Shown: positions 58,555 through 64,000 of the stretch, piece after piece
How the letters are laid out: every line of letters starts with the position of its first letter
Numbering within the stretch: the stretch's first letter is position 1
NCBI RefSeq assembly: GCF_002234405.1
Contig: NZ_NMQT01000018.1
Coordinates: 1 to 64,000 of the forward strand
DNA length: 64,000 bases
Direction: 5' to 3'
Source of the DNA: Amycolatopsis thailandensis
GTDB lineage: Bacteria; Actinomycetota; Actinomycetes; Mycobacteriales; Pseudonocardiaceae
Translations under genes and position numbers: made by a program
Notes under the pieces: model-generated
What the model was told of the DNA's origin: nothing
Database searches by the model: none
The model's input: only the letters and a program-made list of their open reading frames with translations

Positions 58555-60507
58555 TCAGCAGGTCAGGGAGGCACCGGCCCAGTCCGCGTGGTCGGAATCG
58601 ACCCCGTCGCCGCCGTCCGTGACGACCAGGTCCAGCACCTGCACCCCGCTCAACGGCGCGGAAAGCTGCTGGGCGGCCTGACCGCGCCTGAGCACACCGG
58701 TGTTCGCCAGCCGCTTGCCGTCGCCGAGGACCTCGAAGGCCACGCTGCCTCCGGCCTTCTCGTCGTCGACTCCGGCAGAAGACGCGAACGACGAGCATCC
58801 GCCGCCGAGGTAGATCCGGACCTTCGACGTCGCGTGGACGCCTAGCCCATCGTCGTAGGTCACCCCGCCGATGCTCATCCGGCGGCCGTCACCGGCGTCC
58901 GATTCACCGTTGCTGGTCCCGCGCTCCACCGGCCCGTAGCCGTTTTCCGCGATCATGAACGCCGCCTTCGACAGCGCGCTCGTCCCGGCTGCCGGGGCTT
59001 TCACCAGGGGAGCGCTTCCGCTCGCGGTCAACGTCCGCGTGCCCGAGGACGTCCGGTAGTCGATCCGCCCGGAGACGTCGACGCGGTCACCGGAGGGGGA
59101 CGACGGGCGCACGGTCCAGCTCTGTTCCCACGACTTCCCCGGCGCGACGGCGGGGACCCGCACCTCTGTCCGGCCGTCCGGCTTCCAGCCCGCCCCGACG
59201 GTCAGCTTCACCGTGCCCGAACGCACCGGAGTACGGCCGTCGTTGAACACCTTGAGCGTCGTGGTGAACGGCTTGTCGATCGCGACGTATCCGGGTGACT
59301 GCAAGGAAAGCGTCGTATGCGGAGCGACGTCCGGCCGGTTCGACGGCCAGACGCGGAACGTCGCCGATCCGTGGCCCGGCAATCCGGCCCGCAGCGTTCC
59401 GGCGGACTCGGTCTCGCCGCCGGTCCACAGATCCCGGACCCGGTAGCCGGAGGCGGCCGGGGCACCGATCTCCCCGGCGGTGGTGGACACGGTCGCCGGG
59501 GCACCGCCGCGGTTGAACAGCACGACGACCTTCGACCCGTCGGACATCGGCTTGGCCCAGACCTCGGTGTCACCGTCGTCGCGGACCTTGTGGCCCTGCT
59601 TGCCGCCCCAATCCTGGTTGACCGCGAGAAGATCCTTGTTCAGCAGGATCTTCTTGGTCGCTTCGGACATCGAGCGCAGGTCGTTGCCCGCCAGCAGCGG
59701 GGCGTTGAGCAGTGACCAGAGCGCGAAGTGGGAGCGGTATTCCGTGTCGGTCATGCCGCTGTTGCCGACTTCGAGCATGTCCGGATCGTTCCAGCCGCCC
59801 GGTCCGGAGTAGGCCTCCAGGCCGACCTGCTGGTCGATGATGTCCGTCATGCTCTTCCAGGTGTCGCTGATGTCGCCGGTGGTGCGCCACAGCTGCGCCC
59901 CGGCGTTCTTGCCCCATTCCCAGGGCTTGTTCTGGCCCCATTCGCACAGGGCGTAGAGGATCGGGCGGCCCACTTTCTTCAGTGCCTCGCCCATTTTCGT
60001 GTAGCGCTCCAGCGCGGGGCGGCCCTGGTTGTTGCAGTTGTCGTATTTGAGGTAGTCGACGCCCCAATCCGCGAACGTTTGAGCATCGGCGTCTTCGTGG
60101 TCGAGCGAACCCGGCATGGTCCGCGCGCAGGTTTCCGTGCCGGCGCTGGTGTAGATCCCGAGCTTCAGGCCCTTGCCGTGGACGTAGTCGGCCAAGGCCT
60201 TGATACCGCTGGGGAATCGGGTCCGGTGTGGTTCGTACTTCCCGTCGGGTGTCCGGTTCTTTTCGGCCCAGCAGTCGTCGACGTTGACGTACTGGTAGCC
60301 CGCGGCCTTCATCCCGGACGACACCATGGCGTCGGCGGTTTCCCTGATCAGCTGTTCGTTGATGTCGCAGCCGAACTTGTTCCAGCTGTTCCAGCCCATC
60401 GGCGGGGTCGAGACCGGGGGCGGTTGGCTTTCGGTGGCCGCCGCCGGAACGGCGCAGAGGGCGGTGAGGGTGCAAGCAGCGACGAGCGCGCCAGCGAGAC
60501 GACGCAT
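58555..60507 (-). CDS. Secreted alpha-galactosidase, GH27, with NPCBM-type domain
   Basis: 650 residues. A signal peptide (ALVAACTLTALCAVPAAA) ends near residue 25. The GH27 catalytic barrel follows: TPPMGWNSWNKFGCDIN, nucleophile Asp156 (YLKYDNCNNQG) and acid/base Asp212 (LWRTTGDISDTW). It hydrolyses terminal alpha-galactosyl residues. After the C-terminal beta-domain of GH27 come a NEW3-like module (about 430-500) and an NPCBM carbohydrate-binding domain (about 515-650, ending LDLVVTDGGDGVDSDHADWA). ATG 60507 has GGGAGG 5-6 bases upstream. Confidence 0.9.
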   Translation of the reverse strand: MRRLAGALVAACTLTALCAVPAAATESQPPPVSTPPMGWNSWNKFGCDINEQLIRETADAMVSSGMKAAGYQYVNVDDCWAEKNRTPDGKYEPHRTRFPSGIKALADYVHGKGLKLGIYTSAGTETCARTMPGSLDHEDADAQTFADWGVDYLKYDNCNNQGRPALERYTKMGEALKKVGRPILYALCEWGQNKPWEWGKNAGAQLWRTTGDISDTWKSMTDIIDQQVGLEAYSGPGGWNDPDMLEVGNSGMTDTEYRSHFALWSLLNAPLLAGNDLRSMSEATKKILLNKDLLAVNQDWGGKQGHKVRDDGDTEVWAKPMSDGSKVVVLFNRGGAPATVSTTAGEIGAPAASGYRVRDLWTGGETESAGTLRAGLPGHGSATFRVWPSNRPDVAPHTTLSLQSPGYVAIDKPFTTTLKVFNDGRTPVRSGTVKLTVGAGWKPDGRTEVRVPAVAPGKSWEQSWTVRPSSPSGDRVDVSGRIDYRTSSGTRTLTASGSAPLVKAPAAGTSALSKAAFMIAENGYGPVERGTSNGESDAGDGRRMSIGGVTYDDGLGVHATSKVRIYLGGGCSSFASSAGVDDEKAGGSVAFEVLGDGKRLANTGVLRRGQAAQQLSAPLSGVQVLDLVVTDGGDGVDSDHADWAGASLTC

Positions 60508-60724
60508 AGGTTCCTCCCAGAATGCCCAACTCTGAACAAACTTGCTCATAAAGCAACAGGACGGGCTGGTGCCGGTCAAGGGCCGTTGGGATGGTGTTGG
60601 AAAATCACCGGAAGGTTGCGCCACCAGACCGGCGAGGTTCACCGGGCGAACTGTGCACGATGGAGTGTTCGCGTCACGGCCGGATCCGGGTGAGGATGGG
60701 GGCACGAGCACGAGGAGGAAGATC

Positions 60725-61996
60725 ATGGTTTCGTCGGCGTCCGCGCGCAATCCGCTGTGGCACCCCTTCGCGGACATGGGAGCGGTCGACGGTGACCGGC
60801 TCGTCATCACCCGCGGTGAGGGTTCCTACGTCTGGGACGACGAGGGGAAGCGGTATTTCGACGCGACCGCGTCGCTCTGGTACGCGAACTTCGGGCACGG
60901 GCGCGAGGAGATCGCGCGGGCCGTCGCGGACCAGTTGCGGACGCTCGATTCGTACAACCTGTTCGGCTACAACGCCAACGAGCCCGCGCTGAAGCTCGCG
61001 GAACGGGTCTCCGCGCTGACGCCGGAGCCGGGTTCGAAGGTGTTCTTCGGTTCGGGCGGCGGCGACGTCGTCGACACGGCCGTCAAGATCGCCCGCTCGT
61101 ACTTCGCGCACACCGGGCGCTCGGAGAAGGTGCACGTCATCGGGCGGGTGCAGGGGTATCACGGCACGCACGGGTTCGGCACGGCCGTCGGCGGCATCGC
61201 GGCCAACGCGGCGGATTTCGGGCCGCTGCCGGGTGACATCTCGCACGTGCCCTACGACAGCGCCGAAGCGCTCGAAGCGGAGATCCTGCGGGTCGGCCCG
61301 GAGCGGGTCGCGGCGTTCTTCTGCGAACCGGTGATCGGCGCGGGCGGGGTCCTGCTGCCGCCGGACGGGTACATCGAAACGGTCGCCGAGATCTGCCGCA
61401 AGCACGACGTGCTGTTCGTCGCGGACTGCGTGATCGCCGCGTTCGGGCGGCTGGGGACCTGGTTCGGGATCGACCGCTGGGCCGTGAAACCGGACATGAT
61501 CACGACCGCGAAGGGCATCACCGGCGGGACGATCCCGCTGGGCGCGCTGATCGTCGCGCCGAGGGTGGCCGAGCCGTTCTTCACCGGCGAGCCGGGCGCG
61601 CCGGTGCTGCGGCACGGCGCGACCTACGCGGGGCATCCGGTCGCGTGCGCCGCGGGCAACGCGACGCTGGACATCTACGAACGGGACGGGCTCATCCCAC
61701 GGGGGCGGGAGCTGGAGAAGCCGCTGGCCGACGCGCTTTCCGGACTGGTCTCGCATCCGCTGGTCGCCGAGGTCCGGGCCGGGCTGGGCTTCCTCGCCGC
61801 GGTCGAACTGAAGGCCGACGTCGTCGCGGCGAACCCCGGCGCGGCGAACCGGCTCCAGCGGCTGGCGCGGGACGAAGGCGTCCTGGTGCGGAACCTGGCC
61901 AAGGGGATCGCGGTCTCGCCGCCGCTGATCGCCGGAGAGGCCGAACTGGACCAGCTCGCGACAGCGCTGCCGCGCGCTCTGGACAAGCTCGTCTAG
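60725..61996 (+). CDS. Class III (omega) aminotransferase with atypical cofactor-pocket motif
   Basis: 423 residues. PLP-binding Lys263 is in TTAKGITGGTIP. The usual DEVxxGFGR reads ADCVIAAFGRLG (Asp234 kept, neighbours changed), and the phosphate-binding NSGSEA reads GSGGGDVVDTA. N-terminal LWHPFADM and SLWYANFGHG resemble omega-amino acid:pyruvate transaminases. It is probably active on an amine or beta-amino acid; the pocket changes make the substrate uncertain. GAGGAGGAAG precedes ATG 60725. It overlaps the end of the convergent LysR-hydrolase gene by 4 bp. Confidence 0.82.
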   Translation: MVSSASARNPLWHPFADMGAVDGDRLVITRGEGSYVWDDEGKRYFDATASLWYANFGHGREEIARAVADQLRTLDSYNLFGYNANEPALKLAERVSALTPEPGSKVFFGSGGGDVVDTAVKIARSYFAHTGRSEKVHVIGRVQGYHGTHGFGTAVGGIAANAADFGPLPGDISHVPYDSAEALEAEILRVGPERVAAFFCEPVIGAGGVLLPPDGYIETVAEICRKHDVLFVADCVIAAFGRLGTWFGIDRWAVKPDMITTAKGITGGTIPLGALIVAPRVAEPFFTGEPGAPVLRHGATYAGHPVACAAGNATLDIYERDGLIPRGRELEKPLADALSGLVSHPLVAEVRAGLGFLAAVELKADVVAANPGAANRLQRLARDEGVLVRNLAKGIAVSPPLIAGEAELDQLATALPRALDKLV

Positions 61997-63174
61997 CCGG
62001 CTTCGGCCGCGGAACCGCTCTCGTGCTCGCCGAGGAAACCGGCGATCTGTTCGAGGGCGTCCGCGGCTTCGGGCAGGAACGACCAGAACAGGTGGAAGAC
62101 GTGCGTGCTGACCGGATACAGGTCGAAGCGCACGTCGAGCCCCTGCTCACGGGCCTGGTCGACGAAGCGGCGCGTCTCGGGCAGGGTCACGTCTTCGGTG
62201 CCCGACTGGACGAGCAGCGGCGGCAACCCGGACAGGTCGGCCTCGAAGATGTTCAGCAAAGGATCCGTCGGCGGGTGATCGCGGACGTAGAGCGAGAACC
62301 AGCGCGCGACCGGGGTTCCGCCCTCCGGCGGATCCAGCACGTCCACCACCGGGCACATCAGGACCACTTTGCCGGGTTGGGGCAAGCCTTCCTGTTTCAC
62401 CTTGAGCAGCAGAGAGATGACCAGGCCGCCGCCTGCCGAGTCGCCGCTGACGGTCAGCTGCCCCGGCGCGTCGCCCTGGCCGAGCAGCCAGCGGTAGGCG
62501 CGGAGCGCGTCCTCCAGCGCGGCGGGGAAGGGATGCTCCGGGGCGAGCCGGTAGTCGGGCACCAGGACGGCGGCGCCGGTCGCCGCCGCCAGCGCCCCCG
62601 CCAGCGGGCGGTAACCGAAGGCCGAGCCCGCGATGTAGCCGCCTCCGTGCAGATGCAGCACGCTCGGCCGGCGCCCCGGCCCGGGTGCGACCACCAGTGA
62701 GGACACGCCGTCCGTCTGGACCGGCCGCACCACGGTCCCTTCCGGGACGGGGAGCTGCGCGTTGAAGGCTTCGAAAGCCTCGCGCATCGCCGCGAGACCG
62801 CTTCCGCCGTCCTCGACCACCGAATTCCACAGCTGGGTGACCCGCGCGTTCACCTCGCCGCCGACGGATCGGGTGAGGGTGATCGCGTCGTCCATGTCGG
62901 ACAGCAGCGGGAGCGAGGCACCGAGCAGTGCCTCGCCGGCGAGGGTCAGTTCGACGCGGTGGGTCGAGCGGCGCAGCAGCTGACAACCGATCAGCTGCTC
63001 CAGCGCCTTGATCTGGCGGCTGAGGGCGGGCTGGGAGACGAACAGCCGGTTCGCGGCACGACTGAAGTTGAGTTCGTCGGCGACCGCGACGAACGCCCGC
63101 AGATGCTTGAGCTCGATCGCGTCGGCGGCCGAAGGCATGCCCAGCAGCCGCGGCCCGGCGGGACGTTCGGACAT
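61993..63174 (-). CDS. LysR DNA-binding domain fused to an HSL-type alpha/beta hydrolase
   Basis: 393 residues in one uninterrupted frame. Residues 21-80 are a textbook LysR helix-turn-helix (IELKHLRAFVAVADELNFSR, AANRLFVSQPALSRQIKALE). Instead of the periplasmic-binding-type effector domain, residues about 110-385 form a hormone-sensitive-lipase-family hydrolase: oxyanion motif HGGG (176-179), nucleophile Ser246 in GDSAGG, Asp328 (SGTEDVTLPE) and His358 (VSTHVFHLF). The full triad suggests active esterase. ATG 63174 is chosen; ATG 63138 is possible. It is divergent from a small hydrolase-like gene, so the product may both regulate transcription and act on its inducer ester. Confidence 0.88.
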   Translation of the reverse strand: MSERPAGPRLLGMPSAADAIELKHLRAFVAVADELNFSRAANRLFVSQPALSRQIKALEQLIGCQLLRRSTHRVELTLAGEALLGASLPLLSDMDDAITLTRSVGGEVNARVTQLWNSVVEDGGSGLAAMREAFEAFNAQLPVPEGTVVRPVQTDGVSSLVVAPGPGRRPSVLHLHGGGYIAGSAFGYRPLAGALAAATGAAVLVPDYRLAPEHPFPAALEDALRAYRWLLGQGDAPGQLTVSGDSAGGGLVISLLLKVKQEGLPQPGKVVLMCPVVDVLDPPEGGTPVARWFSLYVRDHPPTDPLLNIFEADLSGLPPLLVQSGTEDVTLPETRRFVDQAREQGLDVRFDLYPVSTHVFHLFWSFLPEAADALEQIAGFLGEHESGSAAEAG

Positions 63175-63281
63175 GGCGTCGAGTATCCCCGTCCGCTCCG
63201 TCCGCGGTGATGCGTTCCGCGCAAGAAGGTGATGCGGGATCGGTCTTTCCCTTCCCCCGCCCGCCCGTGACAAGGTTGGCC

Positions 63282-63692
63282 ATGGCCGAAACAGCAGGTC
63301 AGCGCGTTGCCGAGTTGCGCATGCGGGACGGCGTCGCGCGGGTGCACTGGCCTTCCGGGCAGCGTGCCGCGGCGCCGTTGGTGCTGTGGTTCGCCCCGGA
63401 CGGGGCAGGCGCCGAACGGGTCGCGGGCTGCGGGGCGGTGGTGATCGCCGCCGGACTGCCCGCGTTCCCGGCGGCGCGGGCCGTCCTGGAGTGGGCGGCG
63501 GCGCATCCCCGGAGCCTGGGGGCCTGCCCGGGACCGGTGCTGGTCGCGGGTGAAGGACCGGGAGCCGACCTGGCCGCGCGCGTCGCGAAGTACGCGAGAG
63601 AGCAGGGCTGGCCGCCGGTCCGCGAGGTGGACGGCGGTCCCGGGGGTATCGCCGCCCACCTGGAGAAAACCCGACGAATCGTGGAGGAATGA
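63282..63692 (+). CDS. Small alpha/beta-hydrolase-like protein without nucleophile
   Basis: 136 residues, no confident family. The pattern APLVLWFAPDG, VVIAAGLPAF and VLVAGEGPGADLAARVA resembles the first half of an HSL-type hydrolase. However, the nucleophile elbow GDSAG is replaced by GEGPG, with no serine, and the C-terminal Asp/His part is absent. It could be a truncated relic or a non-catalytic partner. It is divergent from the LysR-hydrolase fusion and is followed 2 bp later by the dihydrofolate-reductase-like gene, for which its 3' end provides the ribosome site. Confidence 0.6.
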   Translation: MAETAGQRVAELRMRDGVARVHWPSGQRAAAPLVLWFAPDGAGAERVAGCGAVVIAAGLPAFPAARAVLEWAAAHPRSLGACPGPVLVAGEGPGADLAARVAKYAREQGWPPVREVDGGPGGIAAHLEKTRRIVEE

Positions 63693-63694
63693 AC

Positions 63695-64000
63695 ATGAAC
63701 AAGGTCTTCACCGGCCTCGCCGTCTCGGTGGACGGCTTCATCAGCGGAAAGCTGCCCGAGGGAGCCGACGAGTTCGGAAGCGGGCTCGGCGACGCGCCGA
63801 CGCTGTTCGACTGGTACTTCGACGGCGACACCCCGAGCGAGGTGTTCGACGGCTTCAAACTGAGCGAACCGAGCGCGCGGTTCTTCGACACCATCGCGAG
63901 CCGGATCGGCGCGATCGTCGTCGGGCGCACCACCTACGAGCACTCCGGCCGTTTCGGCGGTGGAAGTCCGCATCCGACGGCGCCGATGGTCCTCGTCAGC
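63695..64000 (+). CDS. Dihydrofolate reductase-like (RibD C-terminal) protein, cut by window end
   Basis: The first 102 codons are visible. The N-terminus MNKVFTGLAVSVDGFISG and GAIVVGRTTYEHSGRFGGG match the RibD C-terminal/DHFR-like reductase family, an NADPH-binding fold common in actinomycetes. GGAGG is 6-7 bases before ATG 63695; an ATG at 63689 overlapping the upstream stop is less well spaced. The gene continues beyond base 64000. Confidence 0.8.
   Translation, partial: MNKVFTGLAVSVDGFISGKLPEGADEFGSGLGDAPTLFDWYFDGDTPSEVFDGFKLSEPSARFFDTIASRIGAIVVGRTTYEHSGRFGGGSPHPTAPMVLVS

Noticed and set aside
60508-60724. Operator TTGCT-N5-AGCAA at 60542-60556 for the alpha-galactosidase
   Set aside because: Five-base arms are too short to stand out from chance, and no sugar regulator gene is adjacent.
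1-64000. tRNA, rRNA, riboswitch or intact insertion sequence
   Set aside because: No cloverleaf, rRNA segment, recognisable riboswitch core or transposase frame was found on either strand, although small RNAs cannot be excluded by eye.

Overview
This is chromosomal DNA of a high-GC actinomycete. Several features together suggest a member of the Pseudonocardiaceae, most likely Amycolatopsis: very GC-rich third positions, many GTG and some TTG starts, apparently leaderless promoters, an AfsR/SARP regulator, MMPL and WS/DGAT lipid proteins, several acyl-CoA dehydrogenases, and many long perfect palindromes between genes. The genus is inferred from gene content, not from a marker gene. I see no rRNA, tRNA, CRISPR array, prophage or intact insertion sequence. 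About 56 protein genes are packed densely, many with 4-bp ATGA/GTGA overlaps.

Region by region: 1-442 holds only hairpin repeats. 443-13.1 kb is mainly fatty-acid metabolism: a GNAT acetyltransferase, an SDR, a PhaC-like hydrolase, an orphan MASE1 sensor, two acyl-CoA dehydrogenases separated by a MITE-like element, an LtrA protein, a two-headed TetR regulator divergent from fadA-fadB. 13.1-21.5 kb holds an MMPL transporter, a NarL-type two-component system, an ArsR/SRPBCC/SDR-like operon, a DUF3761 lipoprotein and a DHA2 exporter. 21.5-24.4 kb is an IlvX-like TPP enzyme with a GlcD-type flavoprotein. 24.6-29.5 kb is a SARP-NB-ARC-TPR regulator flanked by two secreted-protein genes. Each of these has CACAACC-type repeats spaced 11 bp apart upstream, the arrangement SARPs usually bind.

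29.6-39.7 kb is a catabolic island: DUF3830 protein, class III aminotransferase, semialdehyde dehydrogenase, tartrate/malate-type dehydrogenase, GntR regulator, two maleate-isomerase-like proteins, D-2-hydroxyacid dehydrogenase and amidase. Three near-identical operators (GATTGTNGACAATM) lie at its three promoter regions, so it reads as one regulon controlled by its own GntR protein. The substrate is not evident. An unrelated DUF4262 gene and a 446-bp hairpin region sit inside it.

39.7-47 kb holds an ArsR/MFS pair, an aldo/keto reductase and a complete pqqA-C-D-E-B cluster, including a 31-codon pqqA. This cluster is divergent from a secreted PQQ-dependent sugar dehydrogenase, its probable client. 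47-51.3 kb holds a wax ester synthase/DGAT and a three-gene redox operon. 51.35-58.2 kb is a tightly coupled TPP enzyme-HyuA-HyuB-SDR-GntR operon with a palindromic operator inside its promoter. The window ends with a repeat-rich spacer, a secreted GH27 alpha-galactosidase, a class III aminotransferase, a LysR DNA-binding domain fused to an HSL-type hydrolase, a small protein divergent from it, and a truncated dihydrofolate-reductase-like gene.

The strongest candidates for undescribed biology are the LysR-hydrolase fusion, the GATTGTNGACAATM regulon with its altered isomerase pair, the SARP unit with paired secreted proteins, and the covarying 47-bp palindromes.
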